A stretch of 64,000 nucleotides of DNA, taken from Aegilops tauschii subsp. strangulata. Taxonomy: Eukaryota > Streptophyta > Magnoliopsida > Poales > Poaceae. Of the stretch, positions 43,575-56,969 are shown one piece after another. Where the stretch lies: NCBI RefSeq assembly GCF_002575655.3, contig NC_053037.3, positions 147,881,207 through 147,945,206 on the forward strand. Reading direction: 5' to 3'. The notes under the pieces were generated by a model. It saw only the letters and a list, made by a program, of their open reading frames with translations. It did not search any database and had not been told where the DNA came from. Every line of letters starts with the position of its first letter. Position 1 is the first letter of the stretch. The position numbers and the translations under genes were made by a program.

Positions 43575-45313
43575 GTTGAAGGAAATATGCCCTAGAGGCA
43601 ATAATAAAGTTGTTAGTTATATTTCCTTATATCATGATAAATGTTTATTATTCATGCTATAATTGTATTAACCGGAAACTTGATACATGTGTGAATACAT
43701 AGACAAAACAAAGTGTCCCTAGTATGCCTCTACATGACTATCTCGTTAATCAAAGATGGTTAAGTTTCGTGACCATAAACATGTGTTGTCATTTGATGAA
43801 CGATATCACATCATTAGGAGAATGATGTGATGGACAAGACCCGTTCGTTAGCTTAGCAGACCGATCGTTAAGTTTTATTGCTATTGCTTTTTCATGACTT
43901 ATACATATTCCTTTGACTATGAGATTATGCAACTCCCGAATACCGGAGGAACACCTTGTGTTTTATCAAACATCACAGCGTAACTGGCTGACTATAAAGA
44001 TGCTCTACAGGTGTCTCCGAAGGTGTTTGTTGGGTTGGGATAGATCGAGATTAGGATTTGTCATTCCGAGTATCGGAGAGGTATCTTTGGGCCCTCTCGG
44101 TAATGCACATCATGATAAGCCTTGCAAGCAATGTGACTAATGAGTTAGTTATGGGATGACGCATTACGAAACGAGTAAAGAGACTTGCCGATAACGAGAT
44201 TGAACTTGGTATGAGGATACCGATGATCGAATCTCGGGCAAGTAACATACCGATGACAAAGGGAATAACCTATGTTGTCATTGTGGTTTGACCGATAAAG
44301 ATCTGCATAGAATATGTAGGAACCAATATGAGCATCCAGGTTCCGCTGTTGGTTATTGATCGAAGAAGTGTCTCGGTCATGTCGACATAGTTCTCGAACC
44401 CGTAGGGTCCACACGCTTAACGTTTGATGACGATTTGTATTATGAGTTATGTGTTTTGGTGACTGAAGATTGTTTGGAGTCCCGGATGAGATCACGTACA
44501 TGAAGAGGAGTCTTGAAATGGTCGAGAGGTAAAGATTGATATATTGGACTATAGTATTCGGACACCGGAATGGTTTCAAAATGTTTCAGATATTTATCGG
44601 AGTACCGAGGGGTTACCGGAACCCCCCGGGGAAAGTAATGGGCCAACATGGGCCATAGCGGAGAGAGAGGGCAGCCCACAAGGGGTGGCGCTCCCCTCGC
44701 CATGGGCAGTTCGAACTGGACAATGGGAGGGGGAGCGGCCCCCTTTCCTTCTCCCTCTCCCTCTCCTTCCCTTTTCCTCTCCGAAAGAAAGGAAGGGGCA
44801 GACTAGGACTAGGAGTCCTAGTCGGTTCCCCCCCCACTTGGCGTGCCCCCCTAGGGCTGGCCTCCTCCCCTCCTCCTTTATATACGGGGACAGGGGGCAC
44901 CCCAAAGCACATCAATTGTTCTCTTAGCCGTGTGCGGTGGCCCCTCTGCACACTTTACTCCTCCAGCCATATTGTCGTAGTGCTTTGGCGAAGCCCTGCG
45001 CGGATCACATCACCATCACCGTCACCATGCCATCGTGCTGACGAAACTCTCCCTAGACACTTTGCTGGATCAAGAGTTCGAGGGACATCATCGAGCTGAA
45101 CGTGTGCTGAACTCGGAGGTGCTGTAAGTTTGGTGCTTGATCAGTTGGATCACGAAGACGTTCGACTACATCAACCGTGTTAAGTTAACGCTTCCTCTTT
45201 CGGTCTACGACGGTACGTGGACACACTCTCCCCCTCTCGTTGCTATGCATCTCCTAGATAGATCTTGCGTGATCGTAGGATTTTTTTTAAATTGCATGCT
45301 ACATTCCCCAACA
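43575..45313 (+). repeat. LTR of an Angela/BARE-1/WIS Copia element
   Basis: 1739 bp, starting TGTTGAAGGAAATATGCCCT (the family's typical start) and ending CATTCCCCAACA. A TATA-like TTTATATAC lies at about 44878-44886. The next bases, TTGGCATCCGAGCCAGG (45314-45330), are the tRNA-Met-type primer binding site with two changes. This is a 5' LTR; the rest of the element continues at 45314-45379 and 56131-56969. Confidence 0.92.
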
Positions 45314-45379
45314 TTGGCATCCGAGCCAGGTCTATGCGTAGATGATATGCACGAGTAGAACACAAAGAGTTGTGGGCGA
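45314..45379 (+). mobile_element. Angela primer binding site and start of leader
   Basis: PBS followed by TCTATGCGTAGATGATATGC and CACAAAGAGTTGTGGGCGA. It is split at GGCGA by the Gypsy element and resumes at 56131. Confidence 0.88.
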
Positions 45380-46956
45380 TGCTACGTCTTGAGCTTGCGT
45401 TGGTTTTCCTTGAAGAGGAAAGGGTGATGCAGCACAGTAGCGTAAGTATTTCCCACAGTTTTTGAGAACCAAGGTATCAATCCAGTAGGAAATTCCTTCA
45501 AAGTCCCACGCACCTACACAAACAGACAAAGAACTCGCAACCAACACAATAAAGGGGTTGTCAATCCCTTCACGCCCACTTGCGAAAGTGAGATCTGATA
45601 GAGATAATATGATAAGATAAATATATTTTTGGTATTTTATAATATAGATGCAAAAAGGTAAAGATGCAAATAAAAGTAGATTGAAAGCTTATATGATAAA
45701 AGATAGACCCGGGGGCCATAGGTTTCACTAGTGGCTTCTCTCAAGATAGCATAAGTATTACGGTGGGTGAACAAATTACTGTCGAGCAATTGATAGAAAA
45801 GCGAATATTAATGAGATTATCTAGGCATGATCATGTATATAGGCATCACGTCCGTGACAAGTAGACCAACTCCTGCCTGCATCTACTACTATCACTCCAC
45901 ACATCGACCGCTATCCAGCATTCATCTAGAGTATTAAGTTCATAAAGAACAGAGTAACGCATTAAGAAAGATGACATGATGTAGAGGGATAAACTCATGC
46001 AATATGATATAAACCCCATCTTTTTATCCTTGATGACAACAATACAATATGTGCCTTGCAGCCCTTTCTGTCACTCGGTAAGGACACCGCAAGATTGAAT
46101 CCAAAGCTAAGCACTTCTCCCATTGCAAGAAAGATCAATCTAGTAGGCCAAACCAAACTTATAATTCGAAGAGACTTGCAAAGATAACTCAATCATACAT
46201 AAAAGAATTCAGAAGAGATTCAAATATTTCTCATAGATAAACTTGATCATAAACCCACAATTCATCGGATCTCGACAAACACACCGCAAAAAGAGTTTAC
46301 ATCGAATAGATCTCCACGAGAGAGGGGGAGAACATTGTATTGAGATCCAAAAAGAGAGAAGAAGCCATGTAGCTAATAACTATGGACCCGAAGGTCTGTG
46401 GTAAACTACTCACAACTCATCGGAAGGGCTATGGTGTTGATGTAGAAGCCCTCCGTGATCGATTCCCCCTCCGGCGGAACGCCGGCGAAGGCTCCAAGAT
46501 GGGATCTCGCGGATACAGAAGGTTACGGCGGTGGAAATTGTTTTTCGGTGGCTCCCTCGATGGTTTCGGGGTACGTAGGTATATATAGGAGGAACAAGTA
46601 GGTCGGTGGCCGCTCGTGGGGCCTAGGAGACAGGGGGCGCGCCCACCAGGGAAGGGCATGCCCTCCACCCTCCTGGCCTCCTCGATCGCTTCTTGACATG
46701 CACTCCAAGTCCTCTGGATCACGTTCGTTCCAAAAATCACGTTCCCGAAGGTTTTATTCTGTTTGGACTCCGTTTGATATTCCTTTTCTTTGAAATACTG
46801 AAATAGGCAAAAAACAGCAATACGGGCTGGGACTCCGGTTAGTAGGTTAGTCCCAAAAATGATATAAATGTGTAAAATAAAGCCCATAAACATCCAAAAG
46901 GGGTAATATAATAGCATGGAACAATAAAACATTATAGCTACGTTGGAGACGTATCA
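45380..46956 (-). repeat. 3' LTR of the Gypsy element
   Basis: 1577 bp with TG...CA ends. On the minus strand a TATA box (CCTATATATACC) lies at about 46580-46592. It is followed in the interior by the purine-rich AGCTTGGGGATGC (46957-46970), the likely polypurine tract. Confidence 0.92.
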
Positions 46957-49476
46957 AGCATCCCCAAGCTTAATTCCTGCTCGTCCTCGAGTAGGTAAAT
47001 GATAAAAATAGAATTTTTGATGTGGAATGCTACCTAGCATATTTCTCAATGTAATTTTCTTTATTGTGGCATGAATGTTCAGATCCAAATGATTCAAAAT
47101 AAAAGTTCATATTGACAGAAGAAATAATAATACTTCAAGCATACTAATAAAAGTAATCATGTCTTCTCAAAATAGCATGGCTAAAGAAAGTTATCCCTAC
47201 AAAATCATATAGTCTGGCTAAGCTCTATCTTCATCACCCAAAGTATTTAATCATGCACAACCCCGATGACAAGCCAAGCAATTGTTTCATACTTTAGTAA
47301 TCTCAAACTTTTTCAATCTTTCACGCAATACATGAGCGTGAGCCATGGACATAGCACTTATGTGGAGTAGAATGGTGGTTGTGGAGAAGACAAAAAGGAG
47401 GAAGATGGTCTCACATCAACTAGGCATATCAACGGGCTATGGAGATCCCCATTAATAGATATCAATGTGAGTGAGTAGGGATTGCAATGCAACGGATGCA
47501 CTAGGGCTATAAATATATGAAAGCTCAACAAAAGAAACTAAGTGGGTGTGCATCCAACTCGCTTGCTCACGAAGACCTAGGGCATTTTGAGGAAGCCCAT
47601 CATTGGAATATACAAGCCAAGTTCTATAATGAAAATTCCCACTGGTATATGAAAGTGACAACATAGGAGACTCTCTATCATGAAGATCATGGTGCTACTT
47701 TGAAGCACAAGTGTGGTAAAAAGGATAGTAGCATTGTCCCTTCTCTCTTTTCTCTCATTTTTTTGGTGGGCTTCTTTGGCCTCTTTTTTTTATTAAGTCC
47801 GGAATCTCATCCCGACTTGTGGGGGAATCATAGTCTCCATCATCCTTTCCTCACTGGGACAATGCTCTAATAATGTAGATCATCATACTTTTATTTATTT
47901 ACAACTCAATACTTAGAACAAGATATGACTCTATATGAATGCCTCCGGCGGTGTACCGGGATATGCAATGAATCAAGAGTGACATGTATGAAATTATGAA
48001 GGTGGCTTTGCCACTAATATGATGCCAACTACATGATCATGCAAAGATCAATATGACAATGATGATGCGTGTCATATGAACGGAATGGTGGAAAGTTGCA
48101 TGGCAATATATCTCGGAATGGCTATGGAAATGCCATAATAGGTAGGTATGGTGGCTGTTTTGAGGAAGGTATATGGTGGGTGTATGGTATTGGCGAAAGT
48201 TGCACGGCACAAGAGAGGCTAGCAATGGTGGAAGGGTGAGAGTGTGTATAATCCATGGACTCATCATTAGTCAAAAGAACTCATATACTTATTGCAAAAA
48301 ATCTACAAGTCATCAAAAACCAAGCACTACGTGCATGCTCCTAGGGGGATAGATTGGTAGGAAAAGACCATCGCTCGTCCCCGACCGCCACTCATAAGGA
48401 AGACAATCAATAAATAAATCGTGCTCCGACTTCATCACAAAGCGGTTCACCATACGTGCATGCTACTGGAATCACAAACTTCAACACAAGTATTCTTTAA
48501 ATTCATAATTACCCAACTAGCATGACTCTAATATCACTACCTCCATATCTCAAAACAATTATCAAGTATCAAATTGATCATAGCATCCAATTCACTTTCT
48601 ATGATAGTTTTTATTATACCCAACTTGGATGCCTACCTTTCTAGGACCAATTTTATAACCATAGCAAATACCATGCTGTTCTAAGAGACTCTCAAAATAA
48701 TATAAGTGAAGCATGAGAGACTAGCAATTTCTACAAAATTAAGCCAGCGTCGTGCTCTAAAAGATATAAGTGAAGCACTAGAGCAAAAACTATTTAGCTC
48801 AAAAGATATAAGTGAAGCTCATAGAGTATTCTAATAAATTATAATCAAGTGGGATTCTCCCAAAAGGTGTGTACAGCAAGTATGATTGTGGAAAACTAAA
48901 AAGCAAAGACTAATATCATACAAGACGCTCCAAGCAAAACACATATCATGTGGTGAATAAAAATATAGCTCCTAGCAAAGACTAATTATTTATTTATATT
49001 GGTGTTAAACCTACTGTATTCCAACTTCTCTATGGTTTATAAACTATTTTACTAGCCATAGATGCATCAAAATAAGCAAACAACACACGAAAAACAGAAT
49101 CTGTCAAAAACAGAACAGTCTGTAGTAATCTGTAACTAACGCAAACTTCTGGAACTCAAAAAATTCTACCAAAATAGGAAGACCTAGATAATTTGTTTAT
49201 TGATCTACTGAAATTGGAATCAGTATTTTATCACGTTATGGTGATTTTAAACATTTGTTTTCGTGAACAGAAAGTTTCTGGAATTTTCAGCAAGATCAAA
49301 TATTCATCATCCAAGAAAATCCTATAGGTTCTACTTGGCACAAACACTAATTAAAACATAAAAACTCATCTAAGCAGAAGGTAGATGATAAATTTATTAC
49401 TAAACAGAACCAAAAACAAAAAACACAAATAAAATTGGGTTGCCTCCCAACTAGCACTAACGTTTAACGCCCCTAG
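46957..49476 (-). other. Non-coding interior of the Gypsy element
   Basis: 2.5 kb, AT-rich, with no open frame of note where reverse transcriptase and integrase would be in a complete Gypsy element. Three copies of AAAAGATATAAGTGAAGC-like sequence occur near 48700-48820. Parts are shared with the interior of the element at 807-6047. Confidence 0.75.
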
Positions 49477-51559
49477 CTAGGCATAAAAGCGAAGATAGAT
49501 CAAAGTAGTGCCATCTTTGGCACCCAATTCATAAGTAGCTCGCATGATAGATTCATAAGGTAATTTAACTTTCTTTCTTGGAAAGTGTTCCATGCCTTTC
49601 CTTAATGGAAATTGGAATCTAATATTCCCTTCCTTCATATCAATAATCGTGCCAATCGTTCTAAGGAAAGGTCTACCAAGAATAATAGGGCAAGAAAGAT
49701 TGCAATCTATATCAAGAACGATAAAATCTACGGGCACCAAATTTCTATTTGCAGTAATGAGAACATCATTGATCCTTCCCATTGGCTTTTTAATGGTGGA
49801 ATCTGCAAGGTGGAAATTTAAAGAGCAATCATCAAGATCTCGGAAACCTAGAATATCACATAAAGTTTTCGGAATCGTGGAAACACTAGCACCCAAATCG
49901 CACAAAGCAAAACACTCATGATCTTTAATTTTAATCTTTATAGTAGGTTCCCACTCATCATTAATTTTTCTAGGTATAGAAAGTTCCAAATTAAGTTTTT
50001 CATCATAAGATCGCATCAAGGCATCAACGATATGTTTGGTAAAGGCTTTATTTTGACTATATGCATGAGGAGAATTAACAACGGATTCAAGGAAATACAA
50101 CCTTCTAAAGAACAATTATCATAATAAAATTCCTTGAAATCTGAGATAGTGGGTTCAATGCTATTTAAAGTCATGACCTCGCAATCCCACTTTTACCAAA
50201 TTTAGTATGAATATCTAAAAACTCCGAATTCTTGGAACGCCTGCTAGGCAAAGGTGGATCATATTCAGTCCCATCATTATCAAGATTCATATTTAAAAAA
50301 AAGATTTAATAGGGGACACATCAATAACTTTTAGATCTTCATCATTATTATCATGGAAACTAGAAGAACACGCCTTTACAAAGCAATCTTTCTTAGCACG
50401 CAATCTAGCGGTTCTTTCCTTGCACTCATCAATGGCAATTCTCATTGCTTTGAGAGACTCATTGACATCATGCTTAGGAGGAGTAGATCTAAGTTTAAGA
50501 GAATCAACATCAAGCGAAAGTCTATCAACGTTCCTAGCCAAATCATCAACTTTGAGCAATTTTTCTTCAAGCAAAGCATTAAATAAATTCTTTCACACTA
50601 TTCTCAAAATCAGAGGGCATCTTATTAAAATTACCATAAGAATTGTTGTAGGAATTTCCATAATTATTAGAGGAATTACTTGGGAACGGTCTAGCATTAA
50701 AGTTTCCTCTATAAGCATTGTTTCCAAAACTATTCCTACCAACAAAATTCACATCCATAGATTCATTATTATTCTCAATCAAAGTAGACAAAGGCATATC
50801 ATTAGGATCAAGCGGAACATTCTTAGTAGCAAACAACTTCATATGTTCATCCATCTTTCCACTCAAAACATTAATTTCTTCTATAGCATGCACTTTTTTA
50901 CTAGTAGATCTTTCGGTGTGCCATTGAGAATAATTAGCCATAATATTATCAAGAAGTTTTGTAGCATCTCCTAAAGTGATTTCCATAAACGTGCCTCCCG
51001 TGGCCGAATCTAAAAGATTTCTAGAAGCAAAGTTCAAGCCGGCATAAATTTTTTGTATGACCATCCATAAATTCAAACCATGAGTAGGGCAATTGCGAAT
51101 CATCGATTTCATTCTTTCCCAAGATTGGGCAACATGCTCATGATCAAGTTTTTTAAAATTCATAATATCGTTCCTAAGAGTGATAATCTTAGTGGGAGGA
51201 AAATACTTAGAGATAAAAGCATCTTTGCACTTGTTCCAAGAATCAATACTATTTTTAGGCAAAGACGAAAACCAAACTTTAGCACGATCTCTAAGTGAAA
51301 ACAGAAATAACTTCAATTTAACAATATCATTATCCGTATCTTTCTTCTTTTGCATATCACACAAATCAACAAAGTTGTTTAGATGAGTAGCGGCATCTTC
51401 ACTAGGAAGGCCGGCGAATTGATCTTTCATAACAAGATTCAGCAAAGCAGTATTGATTTCACAAGATTCAGCATCATTAAGAGGAGCAATTGGAGTACTA
51501 AGGAAATCATTATTATTGGTATTGGAAAAATCACACAATTTGGTATTATCTTGCGCCAT
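49477..51559 (-). pseudogene. Gag-protease polyprotein, broken in at least two places
   Basis: ATG at 51559 (MAQDNTKLCDF). The Gag core (retrotrans_gag type) shows AKVWFSSLPKNSIDSW, FISKYFPP, and LDHEHVAQSWERMKSMIRNC. A Gly/Asn-rich stretch precedes a frameshift/stop at about 50577. The frame resumes (MLEEKLLKVDDLARNVD, coiled-coil-like) to 50293 and, after further damage at 50116-50290, as an aspartic protease domain at 49477-50115. That domain has CDLGASVSTIPKTL (D-L-G at the catalytic position where DSG/DTG is usual) and IILGRPFLRT. The frame ends at 49477 without polymerase. Upstream open sequence to 51766 is not needed. Confidence 0.85.
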
Positions 51560-51757
51560 GGCGACAAGCAATCCAACACACAAGCAAACAGAAAAGGCAA
51601 GCGAAAAAGAGAGGAGAAGATTGGGAAAGAGAGGGCAAATAAAACGGCAAGGGTGAAGTGGGGGAGAGGAAAACGAGAGGCAAACGGCAAATAATGTAAA
51701 TGCGAGGGAGATGAGTTTGTGATGGGTACTTGGTATGTCTTGACTTGATGGAAGCTT

Positions 51758-51774
51758 CCCTGGCAACGGCGCCA
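51758..51774 (-). other. Primer binding site, tRNA-Asp type
   Basis: The minus strand reads TGGCGCCGTTGCCAGGG, of which 13 or more bases are complementary to the 3' end of plant tRNA-Asp (GGCAACGGCGCCA). It lies 11 bp inside the 5' LTR. Confidence 0.75.
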
Positions 51775-51785
51775 GAAATCCTTCT

Positions 51786-54700
51786 TGCTACGTCTTGAGC
51801 TTGCGTTGGCTTTCCTTGAAGAGGAAAGGGTGATGCAGCACAGTAGCGTAAGTATTTCCCTCAGTTTTTGAGAACCAAGGTATCAATCCATTAGGAAGTT
51901 CCTTCAAAGTCCCACGCACCTACACAAACAGATAAAGAACTCGCAACCAACGCAATAAAGGGGTTGTCAATCCCTTCACGCCCACTTGCAAAAGTGAGAT
52001 CTGATAGAGATAATATGATAAGATAAATATATTTTTGGTATTTTATAATATAGATGCAAAAAGGTAAAGATGCAAATAAAAGTAGATTGAAAGATTATAT
52101 GATAAAAGATAGACCCGGGGCCAAAGGTTTCACTAGTGGCTTCTCTCAAGATAGCATAAGTATTAAGGTGGGTGAACAAATTACTGTCGCGCAATTGATA
52201 GAAAAGCGAATAATTATGAGATTATCTAGGCATGATCATGTATATAGGCATCACGTCCGTGACAAGTAGACCGACTCCTGCCTGCATCTGCTAGTATTAC
52301 TCCACACATCGACCGCTATCCAGCATGCATCTAGAGTATTAAGTTCATAAAGAACAGAGTAACGCATTAAGAAAGATGACATGATGTAGAGGGATAAACT
52401 CATGCAATATGATATAAACCCCACCTTTTTATCCTTGATGGCAACAATACAATACGTGCCTTGCAACCCTTTCTGTCACTGGGTAAGGACACCACAAGAT
52501 TGAACCCAAAGCTAAACACTTCTCCCATGGTAAGAAAGATCAATCTAGTAGGCCAAACCAAACTGATAATTCAAAGAGACTTGCAAAGATAACTCAATCA
52601 TACATAAAAGAATTCAGAAGAGATTCAAATATTTCTCATAGATAAACTTGATCATAAACCCACAATTCATCGGATCTCGACAAACACATCGCAAAAAGAG
52701 TTTACATTGAATAGATCTCCACGAGAGAGGGGGAGAACATTGTATTGAGATCCAAAAAGAGAGAAGATGTAACATCCCAAATTTTCAATTTGGAAAGTTA
52801 TACATTAGATCATCATTGCATAGCATATTTTATTGCATTTTGGCAAATCCTCGAAAATCCTAAGCAACTCATGGACCCTCGGAGAGAGTAGGGGATTTTT
52901 CGCGGTTTTCATATTTGATTTTTATCAAATAATGAAACGAGGATTTTTGGTTTAATTTATTTTTCTCTCCGAAAAATATTTCATATTAAAATATGAAAGG
53001 AGAAAATATGACTTCTCCAAAATAATTGAAATATTGGAGGAAAAATATTAAAATCAAATATTTGATTTTATTAGGATTTTATTTGTAATTTTATTTGCAT
53101 TAAAAAAAAGTTGCACGTTTTCAAAACTGCATTTTTGGGCCAAGAAAATGTTCATTTTGTTCTAATTATTTTAATTAGACGGTGAAAATTTGTTTTGGCA
53201 TTTTTGGATTTTTTTCTACGTTTTTCATTTCGGCGGAATTTATTTATTTAAAAAAACGCGCGAGCGCCGACTGGGCCGAAGCCTAGCCGGCGGCCCAGCT
53301 CCCGCCCGAGTCGTCCCCAACCTGGAGACCCGCCGCCGCCCGAGTCCTACTCGAGGACGACGCCGCCGCCGCCTTCGCCCCCTTCCCCACGGCACCCCCC
53401 TCTTTAAGTACCCCAGCCCCACCGCCCTCTCCTCACCCCGCCCCGCACCCGACGCCGCCCGGAGGAGCCGCGCCGGAGCCGCCCATCGCCGCCGCCTCGG
53501 GAAGCCCCAAACGCCGCCGCCCGCCACCCCTCGACGTCGCCCGTCGCCTCCCCGAGCCCCGCCGCCCCTCGCCGCACCCGAAGACCCCGTCGGAGCCCCG
53601 TCCCGCCCGCCGGAATACCTCGCCGGAGGTATAGCCGAGCCGCCGCCACCTTGCCGGTTTTTTTTAAAAACCGTTCGGTTTATTTTTTCCAAAATGCTAG
53701 ATTTATTTTTTTAAATAGATCGGTTTATTTTTATTTTGGTTTAGTTAGTTAGTGAACGTCCACCGATCCGTTCGTTTTAACGAACGTGTTCGTCGGTTTG
53801 TCGCAGCTAACGAACGTCCGTTCGTTTAACTGTTCGTCAGTTTTCTATTTCGTCGGATTTTCCGTGATTTCCCAGATCGCGATTTCTGATCTGTTTTTTG
53901 TTTTAGTTTATCTTTTAGCTCGTTTATCGGAATCAGGCGATTCAAGCGCCTAGAGTTTCGTCTCGAAATTCTCTTTCCGTTTAACCTATTGAAACAAGTT
54001 TTTGCTATTGTAAAATTTGAGTTAGATCCAGATTAGTAAACGAAGCTTGTTTCTTTCGTCGTTTGACCTTCGTTGCTTCGTTTGATTTGATTCTTTTTGC
54101 AAACCGGAGTTCTTAAGTTGAACTTTCTGATTAGATCTTTATTTGAGTTTCACCTGTGCATTAGATGAGTGCTTATTGTTTGCTTATTTGTTTGCGATAG
54201 AGTACCCGGAGTGCTACTTCGAATCTCTAGGTTTCACGGATCATCAGCAAGGCAAGTAACACTTTGATCATACTTCTTTACTACCCTGTTTTATTGCATT
54301 AGACCAATCCTCAAACAATTGCATGATTAGGATCTAATTAAATTGTGGGTATTGGGAAGTAGTTGAGGTAGTACCTATTACCTCTTTTGTTGTCAAACCC
54401 TTGGGAGTTACTTCTACGTTTGCTCATATTGCTATGCTATTCTAGTAGAAGTGGATTGGATTGGAGTGTTACCATGACAGATGTGAGATTGTTAATTAAT
54501 GGTTAACCTTAAGGTGGCAACTAAAACTCACATCTGGGTGGATTGAGGTACCTGGGTATTCCAGGATTGCCTGTTTTTCTTTTGGACCGCCACCCAGGTT
54601 CAAAGGGATCATGAGATTATTCATGCTAGAAACTTCCGTGTGCAGCCACAAGCTATTATGGGCTCTAGCATAGTTGAGTAGGTTACATGATCTCTTGAAG

Positions 54701-56125
54701 AGGTGGGCTAGCAGATGTAGGGGAAAGTAGGTGTAACTGTCCACCCGGAGTAAAGAGTTATTGTTTCTGAAAGACTGTGTCTTGGTCATCCGTTTCTCAA
54801 ACATCATGTAGTACAAGAATCAAGCGAAGGCGATCGAGTCTTGTGGGGAAAAGTGCACAAACCTCTGCAGAGTGTATAAACTAATCATGGTTAGCCGTGT
54901 CCCCGGTTATGGACATCTTGAGTATCTAGTACTTGGATTATCATGTGAATCTCATCATGTTACTTTAATTAATTTTGTTGGGTTTGATGATGATACTTAA
55001 TTGGGATTGAGAATGCTGTCAACCATTCTCAATGTTTAACAACCACCATGATAGTTAAATAAAATTTATTCCTTTGCTGTAGGGAAAAATTGGCTTTTCA
55101 CAAAACTGTAACCATAGAGCCTTCTACCAGCCATATATGCATGTAGTATAGCATCATTATATTCATTACTCTCTATGTGTTACATTGCCAGCATATTCCA
55201 TGTGCTGACCCGTTTCGGGCTGCAATGTTTCATGTTGCAGACTTTTCATACGACGAGTAATGTGCCTTAGGTCGTGGTCTTATACTCAGTGATGCCGTTG
55301 GAGTTGATGGACTCACTTATCCTCCAAGTCTTCCGTTGTTATCGTATTTAGATGGCCTTAAGCCATATTTTCATACTTATTTCTCTCTTGAGATACTCGC
55401 TGTAATAAGTGTGTGATTGCTACTCTGTTATAAATCCTCCATTTGTACTGTGCGTGTGAACATTACTGATCCAGGGATGACACTGGTGCACAGCAGCACA
55501 GACTGTTTGAGGTCTGGTCGCTACAGAAGAAGCCATCTAGCTAATAACTATGGACCCGAAGGTCGGTGGTAAACTACTCACAACTCATCGGAAGGGCTAT
55601 GGTGTTGATGTAGAAGCCCTCCGTGATCGATTCCCCCTCCGGCGGAACGCCGGCGAAGGCTCCAAGATGGGATCTCACGGATACAGAAGGTTGCGGCGGT
55701 GGAAATTGTTTTTTGGTGGCTCCCTCGATGGTTTCGGGGTACGTAGGTATATATAGGAGGAAGAAGTAGGTCGGTGGCCGCTCGTGGGTCCCAGGAGACA
55801 GGGGGCACGCCCACCAGGGAAGGGCGCGCCCTCCACCCTCCTGGCCTCCTCGATCGCTTCTTGACATGCACTCCAAGTCCTCTGGATCACGTTCGTTCCA
55901 AAAATCACGTTCCCGAAGGTTTTATTCCGTTTGGACTCTATTTGATATTCCTTTTCTTCGAAATACTGAAATAGGCAAAAAAACAGCAATACGGGCTGGG
56001 CCTCCGGTTAGTAGGTTAGTCCCAAAAATGATATAATTGTGTAAAATAAAGCCCATAAACATCCAAAAGGGGTAATATAATAGCATGGAACAATAAAAAA
56101 TTATAGATACGTTGGAGACGTATCA
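51786..56125 (-). repeat. 5' LTR of the Gypsy element, interrupted by a solo LTR
   Basis: Parts 51786-52767 and 55531-56125 together repeat the 3' LTR, with scattered substitutions (for example CCCACAG against CCCTCAG near the left end). The TATA box is at about 55748-55757 on the minus strand. The break is at GAAGA, the TSD of the solo LTR. Confidence 0.92.
52768..55525 (+). mobile_element. Solo LTR, 2758 bp, with TSD
   Basis: Starts TGTAACATCCCAAATTTTC and ends GGTCTGGTCGCTACA. Perfect 5-bp duplication GAAGA at 52763-52767 and 55526-55530. It has no primer binding site or coding interior, so it is the product of LTR-LTR recombination. A GC-rich zone (53255-53660) with CCGCCGCC runs gives long chance frames. 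LTRs starting TGTAACATCC belong to several Triticeae Gypsy families; not assigned. Confidence 0.88.
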
Positions 56126-56130
56126 GGCGA

Positions 56131-56969
56131 TCATAGTCATACTACTTACCACCAACATCTTATTTTGATTCGGCGGTATTGTTGGATGAAGCAGCCTGGA
56201 CCAACCTTACATGACCATGTTCATGAGACCGGTTCCACCGACAAACATGCAACTTGTTTTGCACAAAGGTGGCTGGCGGGTGTCTGTTTCTCCAACTTTA
56301 GTTGAATCGAATTTGACTACGGTCGGTCCTTGTTGAAGGTTAAAAAACACACTTGATGAAAAATCGTTGTGGTTTTGATGCGTAGGTAAGAACACTTCTT
56401 ACTAGAAGCCCGTAGCAGCCAAGTAAAACTTGCAACAACAAAGTAGAGGACGTCTAACTTGTTTTTGCAGGGCATGTTGTGATGTGATATGGGCAAGACA
56501 TGATGTGATATACGTTATTTTATGGGATGATCATGTTTTAAAAAGTTATCGGCAACTGGCAGGAGCCTTATGGTTGTCGCTTTATTGTATGAAATGCAAT
56601 CGCCATGTAATTGCTTTACTTTATCACTATGCGTTAGTGATAGTTGTAGAAGCAATAGTTGGCGAGACGACACCGACGCTACGATGGAGATCAAGGTGTC
56701 AAGCCGGTGACGATGGAGATCATGACGGTGCTTTGGAGATGGAGATCAAAGGCACAAGATGATGATGGCCATATCATGTCACATATTTTGATTGCATGTG
56801 ATGTTTATCTTTTATGCATCTTACTTTGCTTAGTACGGCGGTAGCATTATAAGATTATCCCTCACAAAATTTCAAGGTATAAGTGTTCTCCCTGAGTATG
56901 CACTGTTGCGGCAGTTCATCGTACTGAGACACCACGTGATGATCGGGTGTGATAAGCTCTACGTTCACA
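56131..56969 (+). mobile_element. Angela leader, continued
   Basis: Continues exactly from 45379 (GTTGTGGGCGA, then TCATAGTCATACTACTTACC). The sequence, with GATTCGGCGGTATTGTTGGA, GTTGCGGCAGTTCATCGT and CACCACGTGATGATCGGGTG, is the untranslated leader that follows the LTR in Angela/BARE. It stops at TACGTTCACA, where a CACTA-type end begins; ACA (56967-56969) would be its target duplication. Confidence 0.85.

Larger units (their letters stand above)
45380..56125 (-). mobile_element. Gypsy-type element, Gag-protease only, inserted in Angela
   Basis: Two LTRs (45380-46956 and 51786-56125) bound an interior of 4.83 kb; the 5-bp duplication GGCGA flanks the element (45375-45379, 56126-56130). 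Without the solo LTR and its TSD the 5' LTR is 1577 bp, exactly the length of the 3' LTR. The LTR starts TGATACGTCTCCAACGTA and ends CAAGCTCAAGACGTAGCA. The interior encodes Gag and an aspartic protease but no reverse transcriptase or integrase, so the element needs a helper. Confidence 0.92.

Noticed and set aside
44544..44951. Open frames of 100-127 residues on both strands
   Set aside because: Located in the GC-rich part of the Angela LTR around its TATA region; chance frames.
46382..46588. 68-residue frame starting MDPKV, found twice (also 55550-55756)
   Set aside because: It is conserved only because both copies are LTRs of the same element; it overlaps the LTR promoter/leader on the opposite strand.
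53190..53714. Long open frames on both strands in GC-rich sequence
   Set aside because: They lie in the CCGCCGCC-rich part of the solo LTR, are Pro/Ala/Arg-rich in every frame and have no motif; low stop-codon density from GC content explains them.
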